A model generated the notes under the pieces. It saw only the letters and a list, made by a program, of their open reading frames with translations. It had not been told where the DNA came from and searched no databases. A stretch of 32,852 bases of DNA, taken from contig NZ_CAJTQJ010000027.1 in NCBI RefSeq assembly GCF_910578695.1, positions 1 through 32,852 on the forward strand. Direction: 5' to 3'. A program made the translations under genes and the position numbers. Source of the DNA: an uncultured Brachyspira sp. Its GTDB lineage: Bacteria > Spirochaetota > Brachyspiria > Brachyspirales > Brachyspiraceae. Of this stretch, positions 1 to 8,705 are shown in pieces (within the stretch, counting starts at the first letter, position 1; the number at the start of each line of letters is the position of its first letter).

Positions 1-2
1 TA

Positions 3-104
3 AAAGATGAAGCTCTTAAAATAATTTTTTTATTTATAACTATTTTTTATTTATATAGAATTTTAAATATGATTAGAAAAGTTATGAGAGTTCTCCATTG
101 TTAA
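3..104 (+). CDS. C-terminal end of an unidentified membrane protein (partial)
   Basis: A reading frame is open from the window edge to a TAA at 102-104, giving 33 residues. They form one hydrophobic stretch (about residues 7-18) followed by a basic tail (RILNMIRKVMRVLHC). This pattern fits a last membrane helix with its positive end in the cytoplasm. The family cannot be recognised from so little. An open frame of this length is notable in such AT-rich DNA but could still be chance. The next gene begins 350 bases downstream behind its own promoter, so they are probably separate transcription units. Confidence 0.4.
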   Translation, partial: KDEALKIIFLFITIFYLYRILNMIRKVMRVLHC

Positions 105-185
105 AAACTGCAGTGATTATTAAAAATGATTTTAAATATATAAGATGATTGTATTAAGTTTTAAGTTAGTAATAATAAAAAAAAC

Positions 186-213
186 TTGACATTATTTTAT
201 TATTTGTTATTAT
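186..213 (+). promoter_or_regulatory. Sigma70-type promoter for the riboswitch-ATPase unit
   Basis: TTGACA at 186-191 is followed after 16 bases by TATTAT at 208-213. Transcription would start near 220, a dozen bases before the first paired base of the riboswitch leader. The perfect -35 box and the position of the structured leader support each other. Confidence 0.7.
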
Positions 214-231
214 ATATCAATAATAAAAATG

Positions 232-345
232 CTCTTGAGGGAGTAGTTAGCGTATTTTACGCGGCAAAGTCAACAATCGCAGCTTATATCATATAATTAT
301 TAATTTGTTATAAGTTTGGCTAGCCTTAATTAATGAGACTCAAGT
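232..345 (+). promoter_or_regulatory. yybP-ykoY family (manganese-sensing) riboswitch
   Basis: The leader has the hallmarks of this aptamer. The 5' P1 strand CTTGAG (234-239) pairs with CTCAAG (339-344). The conserved GGGAGTAG follows at 239-246, then a short GCGTA/TACGC hairpin at 250-262, a GGCTAGCC segment at 318-325 and a TGAGACT element at 334-340 in the second conserved loop. Known members bind Mn2+ and control Mn2+/Ca2+ exporters, including P-type ATPases, which is what lies downstream. The 3' P1 strand also forms the start of the terminator at 337-408. Metal-bound P1 would therefore block termination and turn the gene on (inference). Confidence 0.8.
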
Positions 346-408
346 ATAGATAAACTTTTAAAGTAATCATAATATTTTGAAGGTTTATTTATACATGAGT
401 CTTTTTTT
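337..408 (+). terminator. Riboswitch-controlled intrinsic terminator
   Basis: GACTCA-GTATA-ATAAAC (337-357) is almost perfectly complementary to 380-401 and is followed by seven T at 402-408. The first bases of the 5' arm (339-344) are the same bases that close riboswitch P1, so the two structures exclude each other. Confidence 0.8.
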
Positions 409-452
409 ATGCTTTTTATAAAAAACAATAATTAAATGGAGGTTTAATTTGT

Positions 453-3092
453 ATGGATAGCTTTTTAGGCAGTAAAGATGATATTATAAAAACTCTTAAT
501 ACTAATACAAAAATCGGATTGAATGAAGAGGGAAGAAAATTAAGCTTAGAAAAATATGGGCAGAATATTTTTACAAAAGAAAAAAATATTTCATTATTTC
601 AAAAAATATTAGAATCATTGAAAGAGCCTATGATACTTATGCTTATATTTGCAGGAATCATTGCGGTTGCTGTTAATAGTATTGCCTATTTTAATGGAGA
701 GCATACTGATTTTCTTGAATGCTTAGGCATATTTATAGCTATAAGCTTATCTATTACTATTACTATCGTTATGGAAGGTAAAAGTGCTAAGGCATTTGAA
801 GCTTTAAATAAAATTAATGAAGATATAAGAGTAAAAGTCATAAGAGACGGTAATATAGAAATAATTAATCAAAAAGATTTGCTTGTAGGAGATATTGCCT
901 TTATAGAAACAGGAAATAAACTTTCAGCCGACGGCAGACTTATAGAAAGCGTATCTTTGAATATAGATGAATCATCTTTAACTGGAGAGAGCGAGCCTGT
1001 AGAAAAAGATTCTGAAGCTGTAATTACAGATGAAAAAACTCCTGTAGCTGAAAGAATAAATATGGCTTATTCAGGTTCTTTCGTTACTACAGGTAATGGA
1101 AAAATGATAGTTACTTCTGTTGGCGATGCTACAGAGTTTGGAAAAATAGCAAGAGAGCTTTCAAAAACTCATAAAACTTCTACTCCTTTACAGGAGAAAC
1201 TTGCAGAACTCGGTAAAAAAATAGCTATTTTCGGAATAACTGCTGCAGTGATAGTATTTATTATTCAAGCATTTAATTTTATAAGGACTGGAAATGCTAG
1301 TTTTGAAACTATTTCAGAGGCTTTTATTACAAGTATAGTATTGATTGTTGCATCAGTTCCTGAAGGCTTGCCTACAATAGTTGCTGTTTCTTTATCTGTT
1401 AATATTATAAAAATGGCTAGGCAAAATGCATTAGTAAAGAAAATGGCTGCATGTGAAACTATAGGCAGTGTTAATGTTATATGTTCTGATAAGACAGGTA
1501 CGCTTACAGAAAATAAAATGACTTTAAATACATTATTTACAAAACATAAATATACTGAGCCTGAAAATATTAGAGACGAAAATATTATTAAAAATTTTTC
1601 AATTAATTCTACTGCAGATATTGATTATAAAAATAATCAGGTTAAGTTTTTAGGTAATCCTACGGAATGTGCTTTATTATTAGCTGTAAATAAATCTGGT
1701 TTTCATTATAAAGAAATAAGAGAAATGGCAGAAATTATATATGAATATCCTTTTTCATCTGATACCAAAAATATGACAACAGTTGTAAAAATAGATAATG
1801 AAACTGTAGTATTTTCAAAGGGAAGTCCTGAAAAAATAATGTCTATATGCAGTATGAGTGATGATGAAAAGAAGTTCATTGAAGAGGAGATAGAAAAATT
1901 CCAAAATGAAGCTAAGAGAGTTATAGCATTTGCCCATAAAACAGCTGACAGCAATGCAGAAAATATCAGAGAAAAATTAGAAAGCTCTATGATATACGAT
2001 GGATTTGCAGTAATATCTGATCCAGTAAGAAAGGAGGTTTATGATGCAGTTAATAAATGTAAAAGTGCAGGGATAAATATAAAAATGCTTACAGGGGATA
2101 ATATTGTTACAGCAAAGGCAATAGCAAGAGAATTAAAAATGCTTGACGAAAATAGTATCGTACTTGAGGCGAAAGATATTGATGCTATGGACGATACTGC
2201 ATTAAATCAGAATCTCAGTAAAATATCTGTAATAGCGAGAAGCACTCCTGCAATAAAAATGCGTGTTGTGAATGCTTTAAAATATATGGGTAATGTAGTT
2301 GCAGTTACAGGAGACGGTATAAATGATGCTCCTGCTATTAAGAATGCTGATGTAGGTATTGCTATGGGTATAACAGGAACAGAAGTTTCTAAAGAGGCTA
2401 GCGATATAGTTCTTCTTAATGATTCTTTTGCTACTATAGTTAAAGCAGTACAATGGGGCAGAGGAATATATGATAATTTTCAAAGATTTATACAGTTTCA
2501 GCTTACAGTTAATTTGGCTTCTGTTGTAGTTGTACTTATATCAACTTTAACAGGTTTAAAATCTCCTTTTTCTGCTGTACAATTATTATGGATAAATATT
2601 ATTATGGACGGACCTCCTGCTATTGCTTTGGGGCTTGAGCCTATTAGAAGTAATTTGATGAAAAGAATGCCTATAAAAAGAAATGCTAGTATTGTAACGA
2701 AAAGAATGATATTTAAAATAGTATTTTCAGCTTCTGTAATGATAGTATTATTTATGCTTCAAAGCAAGCTTAATATACTTAATATTGATGAGTCTCAGCA
2801 GTCTTCTGTTTTATTTTCTATGTTCGTAATGCTTCAGATATTCAATTCATTTAATAGCAGAGAATTGGGATATGACAGTATATTTAAATATTTTTTTAAT
2901 AATAAATTAATGCTTTTAAGTATGGCGGCTGCATTTGTGTTGCAGATATTAGCAACTCAATTTGCAGGCGGATTTTTCAATACAGTGCCTTTAAGTTTTA
3001 ATACTTGGTTGAAAATTATAGGGATTTCATTTATTATTATTTTAGCTGCTGAAATTTTTAAAATATTTGTTAGATTAATAAGGCAGAAATAA
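453..3092 (+). CDS. Cation-transporting P-type ATPase (Ca2+/Mn2+, PMR1/SPCA-like)
   Basis: 879 residues, the normal length for a P2A ATPase, pumping divalent cations out of the cytoplasm across the inner membrane. Visible motifs are TGES (177-180, actuator), PEGLP in M4 (303-307), DKTGTLT with the phosphorylated Asp346, TGDN (547-550) and TGDGIND (619-625). About ten membrane segments are arranged 2+2+6. In M6, Asn715 and Asp719 match the site-II metal ligands, and the MDGPPA sequence is of the PMR1/SPCA type rather than SERCA, where Thr stands at the Met718 position. The residue matching PMR1 Gln783, linked to Mn2+ selectivity in yeast, is Ile724. GGAGG at 438-442 places the ATG at 453. The Mn2+-type riboswitch in front suggests manganese export as the main job; Ca2+ remains possible. 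Confidence 0.9.
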   Translation: MDSFLGSKDDIIKTLNTNTKIGLNEEGRKLSLEKYGQNIFTKEKNISLFQKILESLKEPMILMLIFAGIIAVAVNSIAYFNGEHTDFLECLGIFIAISLSITITIVMEGKSAKAFEALNKINEDIRVKVIRDGNIEIINQKDLLVGDIAFIETGNKLSADGRLIESVSLNIDESSLTGESEPVEKDSEAVITDEKTPVAERINMAYSGSFVTTGNGKMIVTSVGDATEFGKIARELSKTHKTSTPLQEKLAELGKKIAIFGITAAVIVFIIQAFNFIRTGNASFETISEAFITSIVLIVASVPEGLPTIVAVSLSVNIIKMARQNALVKKMAACETIGSVNVICSDKTGTLTENKMTLNTLFTKHKYTEPENIRDENIIKNFSINSTADIDYKNNQVKFLGNPTECALLLAVNKSGFHYKEIREMAEIIYEYPFSSDTKNMTTVVKIDNETVVFSKGSPEKIMSICSMSDDEKKFIEEEIEKFQNEAKRVIAFAHKTADSNAENIREKLESSMIYDGFAVISDPVRKEVYDAVNKCKSAGINIKMLTGDNIVTAKAIARELKMLDENSIVLEAKDIDAMDDTALNQNLSKISVIARSTPAIKMRVVNALKYMGNVVAVTGDGINDAPAIKNADVGIAMGITGTEVSKEASDIVLLNDSFATIVKAVQWGRGIYDNFQRFIQFQLTVNLASVVVVLISTLTGLKSPFSAVQLLWINIIMDGPPAIALGLEPIRSNLMKRMPIKRNASIVTKRMIFKIVFSASVMIVLFMLQSKLNILNIDESQQSSVLFSMFVMLQIFNSFNSRELGYDSIFKYFFNNKLMLLSMAAAFVLQILATQFAGGFFNTVPLSFNTWLKIIGISFIIILAAEIFKIFVRLIRQK

Positions 3093-3172
3093 TTTTATAG
3101 AATAAAAAAATTAATAGAAAAAAAAATAATTCCGAATTTATATATAGTATAAATTTAAAATGTAGAGTAAAT

Positions 3173-4558
3173 ATGAATTATAGTATTGCGATTATAGTAT
3201 TTATATGTGTATTCATTACACTTTGGCTTATAGTAAAAAAATTATTATTTAGCAAATTATCAATTAAAACTTCGGATATTGATAAAGTTAATAAATTTAT
3301 CAGCGAAGGTAAAAATGATATGGCTTTATTAAAGCTTAAAGATATTTTATCTAAAGATAGTGCAGGTATAAAAAGAGCTAAAATACATTCTATGATAGGC
3401 GATTGTTATGCTAATATGGGCGAATATTCTTTTGCCATAGTTGAATATAGGCATGCTATAGATGACGGCGATAAATCTCCTGATACTATTTTATCATTGG
3501 CTAAGGCTTTAAGTGAAATAGAAAGAAAAGAAGAAGCATTAGCACAATACCTTACTCTTTTTAAGATTGATGAATACAAATTAACAGCTTCTATAAAAAT
3601 AGGCATTATATATTATGAAAACAGACAGTATGATATGGCTATAAAATATTTTGATGAAGCTTTGGATATTCAGCCTAATAATTCTGATGCTTTAAAATAT
3701 AGGGCTTTCTGTTTTGTTAATATAGGAAAGTTCAATGATGCTATTACTTCTATGACTAATATGCATGAAAAAACTCCTGATGACAGTTCATTAAATTATA
3801 ATTTGGCTAAAGCCTATAGAGGAAGAGAAGATTATAAAACAGCCATAAAATATTACTCTAATTCATATAAAGATAAAGAATATTCTGTCAAGTCATTGTA
3901 TGAAATGGGACTTTGTTATATAAAATTAGAAAATATAGAATCTGCTATAAAAACTTTAGAAAAGGCTGTAAGCTATGAAAGTTATGATAAAGAATTAAAT
4001 TTGGAGATACTATACACTCTTTCTGAATGTTATGATATAGTTAAAAATGCTGATAAATCTATTGAAATATTAGAAGAAATAGTTGTATTAGCTCCTAATT
4101 ATAAAGATGCTAATGAAAAACTTAATCGTCTTAAAGATTCAAGATACAGCGAGAGTCTTAAAAAATTCTTCAAATTGGAGGGTGAAGAATTTATAGAAGC
4201 TGCTTTAAAAGTGACAGCAAGTATGGGGCTTATTCCATATTCTTTAAAAACTACTGATAAAAAATATTTAATAGTTTTTGCAAAAGAGAGCAGCAGCATA
4301 CATTCTCCTAAAAAGATAATTTATTTTAGAACTTCTTATAGCCCTATATTTAATGATGAGCTTGTTAATTTATATGAACATTCAGTTAATGCTAATATAG
4401 CTAACAGCATTCTTATAACTTATGCTATGATTAGCCCTGATGCTATAAGATATGCTGCAATGTCAAGAATTGATATAGTAGGTATAAAAAGACTTGAAAA
4501 TTTGGTTGCTAAATCTTATCTTGTAAGTTTGCCTGTAGGTGTTACTAGAACAGAGTAG
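3173..4558 (+). CDS. Membrane-anchored TPR protein with a degenerate Mrr-like C-terminal domain
   Basis: 461 residues. One N-terminal membrane helix (about 4-25) anchors the protein. Residues about 35-320 carry consecutive 34-residue TPR helix pairs (for example GEYSFAIVEYRHAI and QYDMAIKYFDEALDIQPNN), so it is probably a scaffold for protein contacts. The last ~120 residues differ. The segment with ILITYAMISPDAIRYAAM and IVGIKRLENLV resembles the second half of Mrr-type restriction domains (T-x-x-x-S/T-x-x-A, then a hydrophobic I-D/G-x-x-L), but no clear D-(x)n-(E/Q)xK catalytic set is visible. Nuclease activity is therefore unlikely (inference). It lies 80 bases after the ATPase and is closed by the terminator at 4596. 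Its partner and role are unknown. Confidence 0.75.
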   Translation: MNYSIAIIVFICVFITLWLIVKKLLFSKLSIKTSDIDKVNKFISEGKNDMALLKLKDILSKDSAGIKRAKIHSMIGDCYANMGEYSFAIVEYRHAIDDGDKSPDTILSLAKALSEIERKEEALAQYLTLFKIDEYKLTASIKIGIIYYENRQYDMAIKYFDEALDIQPNNSDALKYRAFCFVNIGKFNDAITSMTNMHEKTPDDSSLNYNLAKAYRGREDYKTAIKYYSNSYKDKEYSVKSLYEMGLCYIKLENIESAIKTLEKAVSYESYDKELNLEILYTLSECYDIVKNADKSIEILEEIVVLAPNYKDANEKLNRLKDSRYSESLKKFFKLEGEEFIEAALKVTASMGLIPYSLKTTDKKYLIVFAKESSSIHSPKKIIYFRTSYSPIFNDELVNLYEHSVNANIANSILITYAMISPDAIRYAAMSRIDIVGIKRLENLVAKSYLVSLPVGVTRTE

Positions 4559-4595
4559 CATTTATAAATTTTATATATGTTACTTTTTTATAATG

Positions 4596-4625
4596 AAAGC
4601 AGTAGATAATATCTATTGCTTTTTT
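4596..4625 (+). terminator. Intrinsic terminator after the TPR gene
   Basis: AAAGCAGTAGAT (4596-4607) pairs with ATCTATTGCTTT (4611-4622), with one G-T pair and a 3-base loop, and runs into a T tract. It separates the TPR gene from rlmE. Confidence 0.8.
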
Positions 4626-4683
4626 ATTTTAAATTTTATATTATAATAACAGCTAATTTTTATTTTGAAATGTTGGATTATAG

Positions 4684-5262
4684 ATGAGAAAGGTACAGGA
4701 TTTTTATTTTAAAAAAGCAAAGGAAGAAAATTATAAAGCTAGAAGCGTATTCAAATTAGAGGAGGCTCAAAATAAATTTAAGTTTATAAAATCTTCTGAT
4801 ATAGTATTGGATATAGGCTGTTCTCCGGGATCTTTCAGCCAGTATATGCTTAATAAAATATTGAAAAAAGGTTCTGTAGTAGGAGTAGATATACTTCCTA
4901 ATTCATTTGCACATCAAAGATTTACATTTATATTAGGTGATATAAAGGAAATAGATATTTCTGTATTTAATGATATTTTATTTGATGTTGTAGTGAGCGA
5001 TGCTATGCCCAATACTACATCAGATAGAGAAACTAATCATTTTCGTTCTATTTCTTTATGCAAGTCTATATTTAATTTGGCTAAGGAGGTTTTAAAAAAT
5101 GGCGGACATTTTTTTATAAAAGTTTTTGATGGAAAAGATTTACAAATGTTTAAAAAAGAGCTTTATGAATATTTTGATTCTGTAAATGTATTCAAACCTA
5201 AAAGCTCAAGAGATGAAAGCAGAGAAGTATTTTTATTTTGTAAAAACTTTAAAAAATTATGA
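4684..5262 (+). CDS. rlmE: RlmE/FtsJ-type rRNA 2'-O-methyltransferase
   Basis: 192 residues, close to the ~200 usual for the family, which methylates the 2'-OH of a uridine in 23S rRNA helix 92 using SAM. The N-terminus has the family signature DFYFKKAKEENYKARSVFKL. The SAM-binding motif I is VLDIGCSPGSFSQ (about residues 42-54). The catalytic tetrad K-D-K-E can be read as Lys24, Asp106 (VSDAMP), Lys146 (FIKVF) and Glu181 (REVF). It heads a group with the RseC-like gene 25 bases downstream and a small anchored protein. The start is the first ATG; TTGGAT upstream is a weak ribosome site. Confidence 0.9.
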   Translation: MRKVQDFYFKKAKEENYKARSVFKLEEAQNKFKFIKSSDIVLDIGCSPGSFSQYMLNKILKKGSVVGVDILPNSFAHQRFTFILGDIKEIDISVFNDILFDVVVSDAMPNTTSDRETNHFRSISLCKSIFNLAKEVLKNGGHFFIKVFDGKDLQMFKKELYEYFDSVNVFKPKSSRDESREVFLFCKNFKKL

Positions 5263-5287
5263 TAATATATATAAAAAAGGAGTTATA

Positions 5288-5713
5288 ATGAAAAGAGAAT
5301 TTGCCCTAGTATTGGAAACATACAATGATAATGTAGCTAAAGTTGAATTGCAGAGAAGTTCAAGCTGCGACGGATGTACTATATGTAATTCTAGCAAACC
5401 TGTTGTTCTTAGAGCATTCAATAACATTAATGCAAGTAAGGGAGATAGTGTTGTTATAGAAGTTGAAGAACTAAAAAGAGGGACTAATTTTTTTGTTTAT
5501 GTAATACCTTTGCTATGTCTTATAATAGGGTATTTTTTAGGAGAATATATAAGCAAACTTTCTCATATAGAACATAATTTAGGACCTATATTTTCATTTG
5601 CAGTATTTTCTATATATGTGATTTTGGGAATACTAAAATTAAAAAAAGATAATAAAATAATAGCTAATATTATTTGTAAAAATGAGGTTATAAAAGATTT
5701 TAATGAAAAATAG
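5288..5713 (+). CDS. RseC/MucC-family membrane protein (SoxR reduction / electron transfer type)
   Basis: 141 residues. The N-terminal cytoplasmic part has a cysteine cluster SSCDGCTIC (C-x2-C-x2-C) and a small beta domain with 'GDSVVIEVEE'. Two membrane helices follow (about 60-83 and 95-115) and then a short charged tail. This is the usual RseC/MucC layout, seen with SoxR-reducing Rnf-type complexes or sigmaE regulation in proteobacteria. No such partners lie nearby, so the role here is open. The frame extends upstream into rlmE, but AAAGGAG at 5277-5282 sits just before the ATG at 5288 and decides the start. Probably cotranscribed with rlmE. Confidence 0.75.
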   Translation: MKREFALVLETYNDNVAKVELQRSSSCDGCTICNSSKPVVLRAFNNINASKGDSVVIEVEELKRGTNFFVYVIPLLCLIIGYFLGEYISKLSHIEHNLGPIFSFAVFSIYVILGILKLKKDNKIIANIICKNEVIKDFNEK

Positions 5714-5725
5714 GACTTTATTAAT

Positions 5726-6193
5726 ATGAAAAAAATAATACCGACTATTATAACTATAATTGCAGCATCATTAATAACATATTTATTTCTTTCCAAAGAT
5801 AAGCCTTTTGAGGAATTATATACTATAAAAAATGATGCTGTATCTTCTGTAAATAAAGTTACAGGATTAAATATACATCCTAAAATAGATGAAATAGAAG
5901 ATGATATAAAGATATTTACTTTCAATAATGTTGATGATATGCTTAACTATAGCGTTAAATATGCTAATTATTTATGGAAAAATGAAGGGTATTATATTAC
6001 TACAAATTACAATTTCGGCAAAAAAGATGACGGTAAAATAGAGCTTGCTAAAAATTCTTCCGATGACGGAAAAGTAATAAAAATAAATGTAGAATGCTTT
6101 ACTAATAATTCATTCACTGTAATACTAAGTCTGATTAATGGGAGTTTAATAATGAGAAATATTAATGAAACAAATTCTGACAGCAGTAAATAA
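5726..6193 (+). CDS. Small membrane-anchored protein of unknown function
   Basis: 155 residues. One N-terminal hydrophobic helix (about 5-22) with two lysines before it is a signal anchor; no lipobox cysteine is seen. The rest is a soluble, probably periplasmic domain (about 25-145) with alternating beta and helix character and a serine/asparagine-rich tail. I recognise no family. It starts 12 bases after the RseC-like gene, with AGGAC upstream, so it is likely made from the same transcript. It converges on the glycosidase-like gene, with 8 bases between stops and no obvious terminator. Confidence 0.6.
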   Translation: MKKIIPTIITIIAASLITYLFLSKDKPFEELYTIKNDAVSSVNKVTGLNIHPKIDEIEDDIKIFTFNNVDDMLNYSVKYANYLWKNEGYYITTNYNFGKKDDGKIELAKNSSDDGKVIKINVECFTNNSFTVILSLINGSLIMRNINETNSDSSK

Positions 6194-6201
6194 AAAAATT
6201 A

Positions 6202-8499
6202 TTATATATTGTCCATATTGAAATTAAGCCAATATCCCAATTCTTTAAATGAATTTTTTTCATCGTCATTAAATTTTATATCAGCATTTTTATATCTTAG
6301 AAGTATTTTATAGAATATATTTTCAAAAGTATTTCTATCTATAGGCATATCATTATTTGATAGAAATTTTATGTCTTTAAGTATATCATATATTATCAAA
6401 GCATTTCCTGTTTCATATAGTGAGTTTAAAGCATTTTTTATATTATCTCCGATTAAATTTGATATACCGCTGTTTGATATAAATATTCCTGCGTTCCTTG
6501 CATCTTTTAAATTTTTTGATACTTCATTATAAGCCTCTCTTCCTTTTTCTGCTATTTTTTCTCTAAGTATCGGCGAAGCCATAGCACCCATTATTCTTCT
6601 ATAGTCATAATCAGGAGTAATATTATTAAAATGAAAATATTCAAAAAGTTTTTTGTATTCAGGAAACAGCTGATGCATTAAAGCGTCCAATTTTTTTATA
6701 TCATCTTTAAATAAATTGTCAGCGAATTTGTCCCTTATATCTGAAGTTAAATCTTTTAAATACATTGTATAAATTGTACTTTCATTTAATTTATTAGAAT
6801 CTTCTGATATTTGTATTTGATTTTTTAATTCATGATTTTCATTAGAAGTATTAACTTTGAAATATATATCCGAATCTATATTATCTATTAATATTCCTTC
6901 TATATAGTTTTGTTCTACTTTTATTGCTTTTACTTCATGTTTAAAAATATTAATATTTGTATCTTTATATTCGCCTGACATAAGATTAAATGTAAAATAA
7001 TTGATAATATAAAGTTTTATAAATACATCAACTTTAGCTTCTTTTTCATAGAAATATTTAGCATTATGGTGTTCAGGCTTATTGCTTATAGATTTTTCAA
7101 GCATTTCTACAAATTCTTTATGGGCTTCATCTACAAAAGATAATTTTTTATCCTTTACTAATAATCTTGCATAATGGAATGACTGTTCAGCATACTGCAT
7201 ATTTTTTACAGGCTCTAATCTTGATACATCTTCAAAGAACCAGCCGCATGATGTATATGTAAATAATGAATATTTATAAGATTCCATTAAAAATATAAAT
7301 TCTTTAAATGATATATATTTGCTGCATATTTCATATAAATCTTTTGCATCTAAATCATTGTATATAGCCCGTACATATTCTTCTCTTAAAGAGTTTCTAG
7401 TTTCATCAGTAAAGTTTAAAAAAGTATTAAATAATTTATCCTGCATTTTTCTTAAAATATCGAAAGCCTCTCTTAAAGGACCTCTCCAAGATAAATCACA
7501 TCCGTCCCAGCCGCCGCATCCGCAATTACTTCGCCATCTTTCTACACCGTGAGAACAGCTCCAAGAAGTTCCTCTTCCTCCTGTGCCGCTATGAAGTATA
7601 ACTTCTTCCATAGGCGGATGTATATTTAAATAATGTTCATAGTTAGTAGGAGTAATTCCGTCATAATTAACATTTTCTTTGAAATATCTTGCTAAACACA
7701 TATCGGCAAATGGCTCATGATGTCCATAGCTTTCTCCGTCAGTAGCTATATTAACAAGTTTCCTTTCGCCATAAGCATTTCTTATTCTTTCTGCAAGTTT
7801 ATCAGAAGAAGTTAGAAGATGTTCAAATGCTATTGCCTGAGATATATAGGGATCATAGAAAAAAACTATAATCCTTTTGCCGTTATGTCCGTACAGCCAA
7901 TATGGTTTTGAAGTATCGATTTTACCGTCTGATACATCTAATGTTGTTATATTTTTTACATAATGTGCCTGATATGGAGATAATATTGTAAACTTTACTC
8001 CGCAGTCATATAAGGCATCAACCACATCTAAATTTATTGCTGTTTCTGAAAGCCATATTCCGCTTGATTTTCTTCCGAAATATTTTTCAAAATTATATAA
8101 GCCCCATTTTATTTGTACTCTCATATCTTCTTTTTTGGCTAAAGGAAGTATGATATGATTATAAACCTGAGCTATTGCATTTCCATATCCTAATCTATCT
8201 ATACTTTTTTTATCTGCTTCTATTATGCGTTCTAATAAATCTTTTCTTGTTTTTGCTATATAATCTAAAAGCGTAGGTCCGAAATTAAAACTCATATATT
8301 CATAGTTATTAGACATATCATTTATTCTTCCGTATCCGTCTAATATTCTGGAATATGCATTTGGGCTGTAGCATTCATTTGTGATTCTTTCATTCCAATC
8401 ATGAGCAGGAGAAGCACTTGGTTCTTTTTGTATTTCGCCTAAGAAAGGATTTTCTCTTGGAGGCTGATAAAAATGACCATGCAGTATCAAATATCTCAT
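6202..8499 (-). CDS. GH57-type glycoside hydrolase with DUF3536 C-terminal region
   Basis: 765 residues from the ATG at 8499. The N-terminus LILHGHFYQPPRENP is the first GH57 signature (His9). WLSETAI holds the family's glutamate (Glu152) and DGESYGHHE the aspartate/glutamate pair (Asp254, Glu256). Further on, SCSHGVERW and the cysteine-rich SNCGCGGWDGCDLSWRGPLREA are typical of the DUF3536 branch, whose substrate is not known; alpha-glucan is a guess from the wider family. It has no signal peptide, so it is cytoplasmic. The frame stays open up to 8586, but that start would lie inside the -35 box of the promoter at 8558-8586, and AGGAA sits just upstream of 8499. Confidence 0.85.
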   Translation of the reverse strand: MRYLILHGHFYQPPRENPFLGEIQKEPSASPAHDWNERITNECYSPNAYSRILDGYGRINDMSNNYEYMSFNFGPTLLDYIAKTRKDLLERIIEADKKSIDRLGYGNAIAQVYNHIILPLAKKEDMRVQIKWGLYNFEKYFGRKSSGIWLSETAINLDVVDALYDCGVKFTILSPYQAHYVKNITTLDVSDGKIDTSKPYWLYGHNGKRIIVFFYDPYISQAIAFEHLLTSSDKLAERIRNAYGERKLVNIATDGESYGHHEPFADMCLARYFKENVNYDGITPTNYEHYLNIHPPMEEVILHSGTGGRGTSWSCSHGVERWRSNCGCGGWDGCDLSWRGPLREAFDILRKMQDKLFNTFLNFTDETRNSLREEYVRAIYNDLDAKDLYEICSKYISFKEFIFLMESYKYSLFTYTSCGWFFEDVSRLEPVKNMQYAEQSFHYARLLVKDKKLSFVDEAHKEFVEMLEKSISNKPEHHNAKYFYEKEAKVDVFIKLYIINYFTFNLMSGEYKDTNINIFKHEVKAIKVEQNYIEGILIDNIDSDIYFKVNTSNENHELKNQIQISEDSNKLNESTIYTMYLKDLTSDIRDKFADNLFKDDIKKLDALMHQLFPEYKKLFEYFHFNNITPDYDYRRIMGAMASPILREKIAEKGREAYNEVSKNLKDARNAGIFISNSGISNLIGDNIKNALNSLYETGNALIIYDILKDIKFLSNNDMPIDRNTFENIFYKILLRYKNADIKFNDDEKNSFKELGYWLNFNMDNI

Positions 8500-8557
8500 A
8501 ATAGTTTCCTGAAAGTAAAGTTTTTTTAAAAAATATTTTAAAGTAAAGTATTTTATG

Positions 8558-8586
8558 ATTATAAATAATTTATATCTTAATTGCAA
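8558..8586 (-). promoter_or_regulatory. Sigma70-type promoter of the GH57 gene
   Basis: Read on the - strand, TTGCAA (8586-8581) is followed after exactly 17 bases by a perfect TATAAT (8563-8558). Transcription would start near 8551, leaving a ~50-base leader before the ATG at 8499. Confidence 0.75.
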
Positions 8587-8641
8587 GAATTTTATTTCAA
8601 ATTATTAGTTTTTATTGCTATGCTCGCCTACGCCCATAATA

Positions 8642-8665
8642 AGCAAATAAATAAATTTATTTGCT
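8642..8665. repeat. Perfect 11-bp inverted repeat in a GC-richer patch
   Basis: AGCAAATAAAT (8642-8652) and ATTTATTTGCT (8655-8665) form a hairpin with a two-base loop. It is flanked by patches that are GC-rich for this genome (GCTCGCCTACGCCC and GGCTTCGGCTCAC), then seven T at 8679-8685. It lies between the GH57 promoter and the decayed Rpn gene. It may be an old element border or a terminator; the T tract is too far from the stem for a standard terminator. Confidence 0.4.
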
Positions 8666-8705
8666 GGCTTCGGCTCACTTTTTTTAATTATTTTTTATTA
8701 TTATA

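Noticed and set aside
3134..3157. AT-only inverted repeat (AATTTATA/TATAAATT) between the ATPase and TPR genes as a terminator
   Set aside because: No G-C pairs and no T tract after it, so it is not convincing in this base composition.
5186..5287. Upstream extension of the RseC-like gene into rlmE
   Set aside because: AAGGAG at 5277-5282 before the ATG at 5288 and the fit to the family N-terminus favour the shorter form.
8500..8586. Upstream in-frame start giving 29 more residues on the GH57 protein
   Set aside because: The TTGCAA-17-TATAAT promoter covers this region, so the upstream codon would not be in the mRNA; family proteins start at the HGHFYQP segment.
8642..8685. Inverted repeat plus T tract as terminator of the GH57 unit
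   Set aside because: It lies upstream of the GH57 promoter on that strand, and the T run is 13 bases away from the stem.
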